Shown piece by piece: positions 15,934 through 23,782 of a stretch of DNA of 64,000 nt. This DNA is from UBA6244 sp965140775 (GTDB lineage Bacteria > Bacteroidota > Bacteroidia > Bacteroidales > F082): contig OZ223471.1 of NCBI GenBank assembly GCA_965140775.1, forward strand, positions 1,674,001 through 1,738,000, written 5' to 3'. The translations under genes and the position numbers were made by a program. The notes beneath the pieces are model-generated. The model was not told the DNA's origin, made no database searches, and worked only from the letters and a program-made list of their open reading frames with translations. Positions within the stretch are counted from its first letter, which is position 1, and every line of letters starts with the position of its first letter.

Positions 15934-16749
15934 ATGAACGAACTGGAAGAATTGAAGAAAGAATTGGCTCAACTTTATGCCACCAACACTGAGCTTAACA
16001 ATAAGCTCAAGCAAGCCGAATCGCTGAAGAGCAATTTCATCAGCAATATCATGAATGAGGTGTACAATCCTTTTAGTGCCATTAAAATGATGGCCGACAA
16101 CCTGGTGCACCTCAACCAAAAAAATCTGGACAGGGTGGTGCCCATGGCCGAAACCATTTTCCGCGAAGCTGCGCAACTTGATTTTCATCTGAAAAATGTA
16201 TTTGCTGCTGCCAAAATTGAGGCCGGACTGGAAACCATAAATTTTGGCGAAGTGGATATGAATCTGGTGGTAAAGGAGGCGCTGGCTTGTTTTAAGGTGG
16301 CCATTCAGGATAAAAACCTTCGCGTAAGCAGTCATGTGCACGACGAAACCTTGCAACCTTTTGTTAGCGACAAAGAGAAAATAGCTTTGGTATTGGTTAA
16401 CTTGTTGAGCAACTCCATTAAAAACAGCCCCGATGAGGGTGCCATTTTCGTTGATATTGAAATGACGAATGAACAATTAACCTTGAGTGTGACTGATGAG
16501 GGACCCGGCATTCCCAAATCGGAAGTCGATTTTATTTTCGACCGGTTCAGGCGTGTGAACAGCACCATCAATTCGGTAAATGGAGGAACAGGATTGGGTT
16601 TGTCGGTGGTGAAAGCCATTGCGGAACTACTTGGCGGTGAGGTAGAAGTGAAGGAGCAACAGGGTATGCGCCTCATAATATCAATTCCGGGAAATGACCA
16701 ATCCAAGGTGGAAGACGATGAAATTTTTCCCGAAGACGAACTTTTTTAA
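15934..16749 (+). CDS. Histidine-kinase-like protein lacking the phospho-acceptor His
   Basis: 271 residues, no membrane segment or sensor domain. An N-terminal coiled coil (ELEELKKELAQLY) leads into a HisKA-like helix LKSNFISNIMNEVYNPFSAI. Compared with the consensus SHEIRTP, the His is Asn41 and the rest of the box is altered. The ATPase domain is intact: VLVNLLSNSIKNSPDEG (N box), SVTDEGPGIP (G1), RFRRVNS (F box) and GGTGLGLSVVKAI (G2). It cannot phosphorylate itself at the usual site. Known options for such proteins are binding ATP as a switch, acting as a phosphatase, or pairing with another kinase. Its place between cheR and cheD suggests a role in adaptation. The acidic tail ends EDELF. 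Confidence 0.8.
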   Translation: MNELEELKKELAQLYATNTELNNKLKQAESLKSNFISNIMNEVYNPFSAIKMMADNLVHLNQKNLDRVVPMAETIFREAAQLDFHLKNVFAAAKIEAGLETINFGEVDMNLVVKEALACFKVAIQDKNLRVSSHVHDETLQPFVSDKEKIALVLVNLLSNSIKNSPDEGAIFVDIEMTNEQLTLSVTDEGPGIPKSEVDFIFDRFRRVNSTINSVNGGTGLGLSVVKAIAELLGGEVEVKEQQGMRLIISIPGNDQSKVEDDEIFPEDELF

Positions 16750-16754
16750 TTAGC

Positions 16755-17228
16755 ATGATGAACCCTTCCGGATATTACTTGTTGCCCGGCGCCATCAAAT
16801 GTTCCAAGACTCCTTTGGACATCACAACCGTTCTTGGTTCGTGCGTTTCGGTGTGCCTTTGGGACAGTGAGTTGAAAGTGGGAGGGATGAATCATTTTAT
16901 GATGCCATTTTGGAATGGCGATGGATTGGCTTCTCCAAAATATGGTAATATTGCCATCGAGAAGTTGATTAACAGCATGTTGTATCTTGGATGTAGCCGT
17001 CAAAATTTGGTGGCAAAGGTGTTTGGCGGAGGTGCCGTGCTCAAATCTTGTGATGGTATTTTCAATATTGGTGAAAGAAATATTCAGGTGCAGGAAGAGT
17101 TGCTCAGGCAGGAAGGTATCCGTGTGGTGGCGGCGAGTTTGGGCGGCAAGTACGGTCGTAAACTGATATTCAACACCCACACGGGATTGGTTAAGATGAA
17201 GTATGTAAGCAAAACTCAGGAAGGATGA
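16755..17228 (+). CDS. cheD: Receptor glutamine deamidase CheD
   Basis: 157 residues. Catalytic Cys30 in TTVLGSCVSVCLWD and His47 in GGMNHFMMP, followed by KVFGGGAVL and IRVVAASLGGKYGRKL, all typical of CheD. It deamidates receptor glutamines so that they can be methylated by CheR, and in some species it also interacts with CheC/CheY. Starts 5 nt after the kinase-like gene and overlaps cheB by 4 nt (ATGA). Confidence 0.93.
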   Translation: MMNPSGYYLLPGAIKCSKTPLDITTVLGSCVSVCLWDSELKVGGMNHFMMPFWNGDGLASPKYGNIAIEKLINSMLYLGCSRQNLVAKVFGGGAVLKSCDGIFNIGERNIQVQEELLRQEGIRVVAASLGGKYGRKLIFNTHTGLVKMKYVSKTQEG

Positions 17229-18286
17229 TAGAAAAAGAAAAAATTAAGGTCTTGGTTGTGGACGATTCTGCCCTCATAAGGCAAACATTATCCAAAGTGC
17301 TGTCGTCGTTGCCCGGAGTTGAGGTGATTGCCACAGCTTCGGATCCGTATATTGCTGTTCAAAAACTGAAGTCCGAAAAACCGGATGTCATTACCCTGGA
17401 CATACAAATGCCGCGAATGGACGGACTTACTTTTTTACGAAAAATCATGGCGCAGCATCCCATTCCGGTGGTGGTGATTTCGAGCCTGACCAAAAAAGAA
17501 AGCCAAATAGCCTTGGATGCCTATAATTATGGAGCCATTTCGGTACTCGAAAAACCTGTGATGAGCAACGAGCTGCTTCACGAACAGTGGAAACACGACC
17601 TCAACGACGCCATACAGGCTGCTGCCAATTCCAGGGTGTCGGGCAAGCTGATGAAGCCCCTCAATCCAATCCCACTCACACAGCCGCATGTGGTAACCCG
17701 GCCAACCCGGAGCAAAACCTGTAAGACGATGATACTCATAGGTTCCTCTGCCGGAGGTACCGAAGTTATTCTGAGTATTTTGTCGCAGTTGCCATCCGAT
17801 ACAGCCCCCATCCTCATTGTCCAGCATATGCCTGAAATATTTACTGCCTCCTATGCCCAACGGCTGAATGAGTCGTGTCTGCTCAACGTAAAAGAAGCCG
17901 AAGCAGGGGATATTATCCAAATGGGGCAAGTGTTGCTGGCTCCCGGCGACCATCACATGGAAATCAGAAACAATGGTTTTCAGTATTTTGTGGATTTGAA
18001 CAAAAAGGAAAAAGTCAATCGCCACCGGCCTTCGGTGGAAACTCTTTTTAAATCGGCATTGCCCTTGAGCGGTATCAACATTATGGCCATCATCCTCTCA
18101 GGTATGGGCAACGACGGTGCCACCGCTATGCTGGAATTGAAGAATTCAGGGGCACTGACCATCGCGCAAAGTGAGGAGTCGTCCATCGTTTACGGCATGC
18201 CCAAAGAAGCCATTCGAATGGGGGCTGCCAACCACTCTCTGTCAGTTAACGAGATCGTGGAGAAAATCAAAAGTTTTTCAATATGA
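17225..18286 (+). CDS. cheB: Chemotaxis methylesterase CheB
   Basis: 353 residues. Receiver domain (VVDDSALIRQTL, TLDIQMPRMDGLTF, LEKPV) followed by the C-terminal methylesterase: ILIGSSAGGTE (nucleophile Ser), LIVQHMPEIFTAS (His), APGDHHMEI and ILSGMGNDGATAM (Asp). Phosphorylated by CheA, it removes receptor methyl groups. Translationally coupled to cheD by a 4-nt overlap. Normal length and motifs. Confidence 0.95.
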   Translation: MIEKEKIKVLVVDDSALIRQTLSKVLSSLPGVEVIATASDPYIAVQKLKSEKPDVITLDIQMPRMDGLTFLRKIMAQHPIPVVVISSLTKKESQIALDAYNYGAISVLEKPVMSNELLHEQWKHDLNDAIQAAANSRVSGKLMKPLNPIPLTQPHVVTRPTRSKTCKTMILIGSSAGGTEVILSILSQLPSDTAPILIVQHMPEIFTASYAQRLNESCLLNVKEAEAGDIIQMGQVLLAPGDHHMEIRNNGFQYFVDLNKKEKVNRHRPSVETLFKSALPLSGINIMAIILSGMGNDGATAMLELKNSGALTIAQSEESSIVYGMPKEAIRMGAANHSLSVNEIVEKIKSFSI

Positions 18287-18335
18287 TTTGTAGAAATAAA
18301 AGCGTATTTTTGAACCATTAGGCCAAAGAATTCCC

Positions 18336-19910
18336 ATGATGAAAACCGAAAATAAACCACGAATATTGATTGTTGATGACATCAAGTCGAGTTTGATGAG
18401 TATGAAGTCAACTTTGAGTGAAAATGGTGATTATCAGATAGCTACTGCCGATAACGGTTTGGCCGCAATTAAAAAAGCCCAGGCCCAAAAGTTGGATTTG
18501 ATCTTGTTGGATGTGGTGATGCCCGATATTTCGGGTTTTGAAGTATGCAAAAAGCTGAAAGAAATTCCGGCCACACGCGATATCCCGGTAATATTTTTAA
18601 CCTCAAAAAGTGATCCGGAAAGCATAATCGAAGGTTTTAGAAGCGGTGCCGTGGATTATGTACACAAACCCTTTGTAAAAGAGGAATTGCTGGCCCGGGC
18701 ACGGGTACATATTGAGCTCAACAGGCTCACCAAGCAACTGACCGAAGCTAAAGAAAAGGCAGAATTGGCCACCAATGCCAAATCACTGTTTTTGGCCAAC
18801 ATGTCGCACGAGATACGTACGCCCATGAACGGCGTGATCGGTATGGTAGAAGCATTGAAGGGAACGGAACTCAACGAAGACCAGATGGAGTACCTGAACA
18901 TCATCGACATTTCCAGCGAAAATCTGTTGGGTGTGGTCAACGATATTTTGGACTTCTCAAAGGTGGAAGCCGGACAAATTGAATTGGAGCAAATCACCTT
19001 CAACGTTCGAAAAATTATTGACGATGTGGTGAAAATGCTCAAATTCAAATCGGATCAACAAGGCCTATATTTGAAGTATCATATTCAGGACGAAGTGCCC
19101 GCCTACGTGATTGGCGACCCCACCCGCATCAAGCAAATATTGATCAACCTGATTAACAATGCCATTAAATTTACCGCCAAAGGAGGAATAACCGTTGAGG
19201 TGAATATGCTGGAAACCAATGAAAAGACGGTGATGTTGGGGTTTAAAGTAACCGACACAGGCATCGGGATTTCGGATGAGGTGAAAGGCAATCTGTTTAA
19301 GTCGTTTACCCAGGCTGATGCCTCCACCACCCGAAAATTTGGTGGTACAGGACTTGGATTGGCCATCTCAAAGAGCCTTACCAAAATGATGCACGGCGAA
19401 ATTGGGGTGGACAGTGTTCCGGAGCAGGGGTCAACATTCTGGTTTAATATACTTTTGGCCAAAGCTTCCGACATGGCCGAAGCAGCCGATTCCAAAGAAC
19501 AACAAGATGCCAAGGGTCTTAAAAACCTGAAACTTTTGCTGGCCGAAGACAACGTTATCAACCAACGTGTGGCACGTTTCATTGTTGAAAAATTAGGCCA
19601 CCAACTCGATATCGCCGAAAATGGAGAGGTGGCCGTGGAGAAATTCCGGCAAAACGACTATGACATCATTTTTATGGACATACAAATGCCTGTGATGGAC
19701 GGCCTTACCGCCACCGAAACCATTCGTCAGCTGGAGAAGGAAAGTGGCACTACCAAAAAAATTCCCATCGTTGCCATGACCGCCAACACCATGAAAGGCG
19801 ACAAAGAAAAATTTCTGAAGGCAGGCATGAATGACTACATCGGAAAGCCCTTCAAGTCAGACGAGCTGTCGCGGGTAATATGCCGGATAGCAGTGGCCGG
19901 CGAGGAGTAG
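18336..19910 (+). CDS. Cytosolic hybrid histidine kinase (REC-HisKA-HATPase-REC)
   Basis: 524 residues without membrane segments. N-terminal receiver (IVDDIKSSL, LLLDVVMPDISG with Asp59, VHKPF), HisKA with intact His158 (ANMSHEIRTPMNGV), ATPase (LINLINNAIKFT, TDTGIGI, GGTGLGLAISKSL) and a C-terminal receiver (LLAEDNVINQ, FMDIQMPVMDG, GKPFKSDEL). The N-terminal receiver implies it is itself controlled by another kinase, possibly CheA. It follows cheB after 49 nt, in which a -7-like TATTTTTG (18305-18312) could give it an own promoter. Output partner unknown. Confidence 0.9.
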   Translation: MMKTENKPRILIVDDIKSSLMSMKSTLSENGDYQIATADNGLAAIKKAQAQKLDLILLDVVMPDISGFEVCKKLKEIPATRDIPVIFLTSKSDPESIIEGFRSGAVDYVHKPFVKEELLARARVHIELNRLTKQLTEAKEKAELATNAKSLFLANMSHEIRTPMNGVIGMVEALKGTELNEDQMEYLNIIDISSENLLGVVNDILDFSKVEAGQIELEQITFNVRKIIDDVVKMLKFKSDQQGLYLKYHIQDEVPAYVIGDPTRIKQILINLINNAIKFTAKGGITVEVNMLETNEKTVMLGFKVTDTGIGISDEVKGNLFKSFTQADASTTRKFGGTGLGLAISKSLTKMMHGEIGVDSVPEQGSTFWFNILLAKASDMAEAADSKEQQDAKGLKNLKLLLAEDNVINQRVARFIVEKLGHQLDIAENGEVAVEKFRQNDYDIIFMDIQMPVMDGLTATETIRQLEKESGTTKKIPIVAMTANTMKGDKEKFLKAGMNDYIGKPFKSDELSRVICRIAVAGEE

Positions 19911-19990
19911 GAGGGGTGTTCTTCACCTGGATTTCCGTGACCTGCACTTTATATGACCTCACTTCCCGATTATTATCCCAACAAAAGCAA

Positions 19991-20030
19991 AAACCACCAA
20001 CCTGATTACAGATTTGGTGGTTTCTTCTTT
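19991..20030 (+). terminator. Intrinsic terminator of the chemosensory operon
   Basis: Stem AAACCACCAA (19991-20000) pairs with TTGGTGGTTT (20014-20023) around a 13-nt loop, then a T-rich tail (TCTTCTTTTT). It is about 80 nt past the hybrid kinase stop and may also serve the converging tRNA side. Confidence 0.75.
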
Positions 20031-20041
20031 TTAATTCATGG

Positions 20042-20129
20042 TGGCGGAGAGTAAGGGATTCGAACCCCTGGACCCTCGCGGGTCAACGGTTTTCAAGACC
20101 GCCGCAATCGACCACTCTGCCAACTCTCC
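20042..20129 (-). tRNA. tRNA-Ser (anticodon UGA)
   Basis: 88 nt including an encoded 3' CCA. The acceptor stem GGAGAG pairs with CTCTCC, followed by discriminator G and CCA (20042-20044). The anticodon loop CTTGAAA carries TGA. A long variable arm (TTGACCCGCGAGGGTCC) is typical of class II serine tRNA, and the T arm GGGGTTCGAATCCC is canonical. Confidence 0.96.
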
Positions 20130-20270
20130 GGGGGCAAAAGTAATACCTTTTTGAAAACTGACAATCTTTGATTTTAATTTTCTTCCGGCCTCTTGCGGTT
20201 GTGTTGTCATGTTGTTGATTATGAATAAGATGCCCTGCAAATGATGTGGTAAACAGGTGCTTTTCGTATG

Positions 20271-21623
20271 CTAAAAAAGCAAGATTTGCTCTTTGTTCAT
20301 GTCTTTAATATGTGATTTGATGATCCGGCGAACTTCTTTATTGTCGGGAAAAGCCACAATACAGTCGTGTAGTTGTTCCAAATGTTGTGTGTCAATGGTT
20401 GTGGACACGTATCCAAACCCTTGGTATCTCCCGTTTTCCACCTTGACAATGGCTTGTTCTTCGGCATGTCGTCCTGTTTCCACCAACAAAAAGTTCTGAT
20501 GTTCAAAGTGGTAATTGTCAAGGGCCTCTTGTACCCGCAGATTATAACTTTCCTTGGACTCTTTCCCCACGCAAGCCCCACGGCACTGATGAATCTGGTG
20601 ATGAAAACATGGTCCCTGGGTATCGTACATGCCACAGAGTTTCTGGCAGAGGTTGTACTCCGAAATCAACATCTCCACGTGGTTTTTCCCTTCGTTCACC
20701 GAACTGTAAGTATAGAGTGGGTTAAGGCTGGCGATGACACGGGTCAGCTTTAGGTTCAGGTATCCTTCGTCGTCGAAAAAGGAGTAAAGCCCGTGGTTAT
20801 AATAGGTGCGGCGTTGGGCTCTGTTGTAGAAGGGTTGGTGTTTTTTTATTTCTGCCGATTCCAGCAGCAATGCCACCAACTCGTTGCCTGTGAGGGTAAA
20901 CTGCACGTCGGCGATGGCATTCTTCATTTCCACGGCTTTTTTGTTCAGGTTGTTGTTCAGGTGCGATACCACCCTGTCGTGGATGTTGATGGATTTTCCC
21001 ACATAGATAAGCTCGCCGCTTTTGTCATAAAAATAGTACACTCCGGGCGCTTTGGGCAGGTTTTCTATCAACGATTTCCCCAATGAGGTTTGCATGCCCG
21101 TGAGGTTGGTGTTTTCGGGATTTTTTTCGAGGGTGAGCAACAGTTCAAATAGCTTGGTGGTAGCCATGGCATCTCCCTGCGCCCTGTGTCGGGCGTGGTT
21201 GCTGATGCCCAGCGATTGACAAAGATTGCCCAGTCCGTAGGAAGGTTTCCCCGGAATCAGTTTGCGGCTCAACTTTATGGTGTCGAGGGTTTGACGTTGG
21301 TAGTCGTAGCCCAGGCTTTTGTATTCGCTTCGTACAAAACCATAGTCGAAACGTACATTATGCCCTACGAAAATCCGGTTTTCGGTGAGTTCCACAATCT
21401 TTTTGGCCACCTCATAAAACTTAGGGGCATCGGCCACCATCTGGTTGTTGATACCCGTCATTTGTGTGATGCGGTAGGGGATCTTTTTCTCGGGATTAAT
21501 CAAGGTGGCAAATTCTTCCACCACCTGTTTTCCGTCGTGGATGATGATGGCGATTTCGGTAATTTTTTCGTTGGAAGGACTAAGTCCCGTGGTTTCGATG
21601 TCGATGATGGCATACTCGCTCAT
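20271..21623 (-). CDS. DEDDh exonuclease fused to UvrC-like GIY-YIG nuclease
   Basis: 450 residues. The N-terminal DnaQ-like exonuclease has AIIDIETTGLS (Asp-x-Glu), FVGHNVRFDYGF (Asp) and HRAQGDAMAT (His and Asp). From about 190 follows a GIY-YIG domain (APGVYYFYDKSGELIYVGKS, HDRVVSHL) and a Cys-rich UvrC/Cho-type segment (CQKLCGMYDT, HQCRGACVG). Such fusions are known in several phyla and are thought to act in repair, but their exact job is unsettled. It starts 13 nt after the LexA-like gene, so it is likely part of the same DNA-damage regulon. All catalytic residues appear intact. Confidence 0.88.
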   Translation of the reverse strand: MSEYAIIDIETTGLSPSNEKITEIAIIIHDGKQVVEEFATLINPEKKIPYRITQMTGINNQMVADAPKFYEVAKKIVELTENRIFVGHNVRFDYGFVRSEYKSLGYDYQRQTLDTIKLSRKLIPGKPSYGLGNLCQSLGISNHARHRAQGDAMATTKLFELLLTLEKNPENTNLTGMQTSLGKSLIENLPKAPGVYYFYDKSGELIYVGKSINIHDRVVSHLNNNLNKKAVEMKNAIADVQFTLTGNELVALLLESAEIKKHQPFYNRAQRRTYYNHGLYSFFDDEGYLNLKLTRVIASLNPLYTYSSVNEGKNHVEMLISEYNLCQKLCGMYDTQGPCFHHQIHQCRGACVGKESKESYNLRVQEALDNYHFEHQNFLLVETGRHAEEQAIVKVENGRYQGFGYVSTTIDTQHLEQLHDCIVAFPDNKEVRRIIKSHIKDMNKEQILLF

Positions 21624-21636
21624 GGGTGACTGCTCC

Positions 21637-22437
21637 TTACAAATTCAACTTCATCTGGATGGCTTGCACCTGTTTTTTCAACAGGAACAACTCCTCGGCC
21701 ATCTGGTCTTTTTCCTTGTTGGGTTCGGGTACTTGCGCGCTGATGTAGTTCACAAACTTCCAAATCTCTTTCACCTGATTCACAGGTATTTCGAAAGGGG
21801 AGTACAGGGAGTTGAGTGAGTGTAGCCGCAGGGTGCCCATGGTTTTGATGTTGTTTTCAATCACCTTGAATACCACGCCGTCTTCATGGGTGATTACGAT
21901 ATACGCGTGGTGGTTTCGGATAAAATTCCAGTCTTGTACATATTCTCCTGTAACATACGACCCGTCGGGAATGGGTAGCATGGAGTCGCCGCTGATTTGG
22001 AAGGTGCGGTATTTTTTCTGTTTCGACAAAAAGGGCAGCTTGAAGGTGGGCAGTATCCGGATGTATTCGGGGTCGGCGTAACCCATGGCATAACCGGCAC
22101 TGGCTTTTTCGTTCACCAGCTCGATGTTTTCCTCGTTGTTTTGGTCCACCGTGGTAGCCAATACACGGAGTTTGCTGCCTTTGATAAACACATCGTATCC
22201 GTTTTCCAACTGGGTGAGCTGACTTTCCGAAAGGGTGCTCAAATCCACCTTCACCATGGTGTCGATGGCGATGCCGAAATATTCCGAAAACTGCATCAGC
22301 GCACTTAGGTTGGGCGTGGCCACACCGTTTTCGTAACCGCTCAGGGTAGGACGTTTCATGTTGAGCGTGAAAGCCATTTCGTCCTGCGTGCGTCCGCGAC
22401 GCTTGCGTAATAGTTTGATGTTGCTGTTAAAATACAT
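21637..22437 (-). CDS. LexA-like XRE/S24 self-cleaving repressor
   Basis: 266 residues. An XRE-type helix-turn-helix (about 5-60, MKRPTLSGYENGVATPNLSALM) is joined to an S24 peptidase domain: cleavage site EKASAGYAMGY (Ala114-Gly115), nucleophile Ser152 in ISGDSMLPIPDGS, and Lys191 in GVVFKVI. Proteins of this class repress damage-inducible genes until RecA filaments trigger self-cleavage. It uses an XRE rather than the winged LexA DNA-binding domain. It is divergent from the polymerase genes and precedes the nuclease gene, so it probably controls both arms from the 142-nt space. The C-terminal helix (EELFLLKKQVQAIQM) may aid oligomerisation. Confidence 0.88.
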   Translation of the reverse strand: MYFNSNIKLLRKRRGRTQDEMAFTLNMKRPTLSGYENGVATPNLSALMQFSEYFGIAIDTMVKVDLSTLSESQLTQLENGYDVFIKGSKLRVLATTVDQNNEENIELVNEKASAGYAMGYADPEYIRILPTFKLPFLSKQKKYRTFQISGDSMLPIPDGSYVTGEYVQDWNFIRNHHAYIVITHEDGVVFKVIENNIKTMGTLRLHSLNSLYSPFEIPVNQVKEIWKFVNYISAQVPEPNKEKDQMAEELFLLKKQVQAIQMKLNL

Positions 22438-22487
22438 GGGAACGTTTTTTAGTGAAAAATTATGTGTGGATGTTCGTGAAAATTTGA

Positions 22488-22531
22488 ATAATGATTATAT
22501 TGCCGTCATAAATATGATTAAAAACTAATCA
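22488..22531. promoter_or_regulatory. Candidate operators between the LexA-like and polymerase genes
   Basis: Two symmetric sites share the half-site TGATTA: ATAATGATTAT (22488-22498) and TGATTA-AAAAC-TAATCA (22515-22531). They lie midway between the divergent starts, where a repressor could control both genes. The symmetry is seen; the binding is inferred. Confidence 0.4.
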
Positions 22532-22579
22532 AAAGTAATACATATTTTTTAATTGTCAAGTATTCTGACTAAAAATTTT

Positions 22580-23764
22580 ATGGAAATTAACAATAGAACC
22601 ATCGCACACTTCGACCTCGACACCTTTTTTGTGTCGGTAGAACGCTTGCACAATTCGGCTTTGAACGGCAAACCTGTTATCATAGGAGGGATGTCGGACA
22701 GGGGCGTGGTAGCGGGATGCAGCTACGAAGCCCGCAGGTTTGGAGTACATTCGGCCATGCCCATGCGGATGGCCAAACAGCTTTGCAGCGATGCGGTGTT
22801 TATCCGTGGCGACATGGAGGAATATTCCAAGCAATCGCGGCTGGTGACCGAAATCATTGCCGAAAAAGCTCCCGTTTACGAGAAAGCCTCCATCGATGAG
22901 CATTACCTTGATATCACAGGCATGGATCGCTTTTTCGGCTCCCTGAAATGGACACAAGAGTTGCGTGAGCGTATCATCCAGAATACCGGATTGCCCATTT
23001 CTTTCGGACTTTCGGTAAATAAAACAGTATCGAAAATGGCCACCGGACAGGCCAAACCCAACGGGGGTATTCATGTGCCGCAGCAGGAGGTAAAGCCCTT
23101 CATGTTCCCGCTTTCCATCAAAAAAATTCCCATGATCGGCAACAAGAGTTTCCGGCTGCTACGCTCCATGGGCGTTTCCACCATCGAAACCCTCAGCCTC
23201 ATTCCACCGGAGATGATGGTGCAGGTGATGGGAAAAAACGGACTGGTGGTATGGAAAAAGGCCAACGGCATCGACCCCACGCCCGTGGTGCAGTATTCCG
23301 AACGTAAATCCATCAGTACCGAACACACTTTTTCGCAAGATACCACCGATGTGGTTTATTTGCGCAACCTGCTGGTTTCCATGGTGGTAAAAATAGCTTT
23401 CGAACTCCGGAAAAAGGGTAAACTCACCGGTTGTGTGGCCGTTAAGATAAGGTATTCCAATTTCGATACCCACACTTTGCAACAACAACTCTCTTACACC
23501 TCCTTCGATCATGTGCTGGTGAAGATAGCTCTCGACCTTTTCGATCGTCTGTATAGCCGCAGGATGCTCATTCGTTTGATTGGTGTGCGTTTCAGTCAGT
23601 TGGTGGGCGGCAACCAGCAACTCGATTTGTTTGACGAAGACACCCACCTGCCCGAGCTGTACAAAGCGTTGGATCAAATCCGCCTGCGTTTCGGAAACAA
23701 AGCCATTCAGCGGGGAATTAGTTATCAGCCAATTACTCACCCCCTGACTTCAGTCAGGGGGTGA
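22580..23764 (+). CDS. dinB: Y-family DNA polymerase (Pol IV-like)
   Basis: 394 residues. Catalytic acidic residues are present in AHFDLDTFFVSVE and ASIDEHYLDITG, so this is an active-type polymerase, not the catalytically dead ImuB. YEARRFGVHSAMPMRMA and GLSVNKTVSKMATGQAKPNGG are finger/palm motifs; HhH and little-finger domains follow (KKIPMIGNKS). Used in translesion synthesis. ATG 22580 is chosen over an upstream TTG. The last residues are encoded by a 32-nt palindrome that also supplies the stop codon. The DnaE gene follows after 18 nt. Confidence 0.9.
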   Translation: MEINNRTIAHFDLDTFFVSVERLHNSALNGKPVIIGGMSDRGVVAGCSYEARRFGVHSAMPMRMAKQLCSDAVFIRGDMEEYSKQSRLVTEIIAEKAPVYEKASIDEHYLDITGMDRFFGSLKWTQELRERIIQNTGLPISFGLSVNKTVSKMATGQAKPNGGIHVPQQEVKPFMFPLSIKKIPMIGNKSFRLLRSMGVSTIETLSLIPPEMMVQVMGKNGLVVWKKANGIDPTPVVQYSERKSISTEHTFSQDTTDVVYLRNLLVSMVVKIAFELRKKGKLTGCVAVKIRYSNFDTHTLQQQLSYTSFDHVLVKIALDLFDRLYSRRMLIRLIGVRFSQLVGGNQQLDLFDEDTHLPELYKALDQIRLRFGNKAIQRGISYQPITHPLTSVRG

Positions 23765-23766
23765 GT
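23735..23766. repeat. 32-nt perfect palindrome at the end of the polymerase gene
   Basis: ACTCACCCCCTGAC, loop TTCA, GTCAGGGGGTGAGT: a 14-bp perfect stem. It covers the last codons and the stop of the Y-family polymerase and lies 17 nt before dnaE. There is no T-run after it, so it is not a standard terminator. It looks like an inserted REP-like element. Confidence 0.8.
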
Positions 23767-23782
23767 ACAAAACCTCGCAGCC

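Noticed and set aside
23735..23766. Rho-independent terminator between dinB and dnaE
   Set aside because: Very strong hairpin but no T-run follows and the dnaE gene starts 17 nt later; treated as a repeat.
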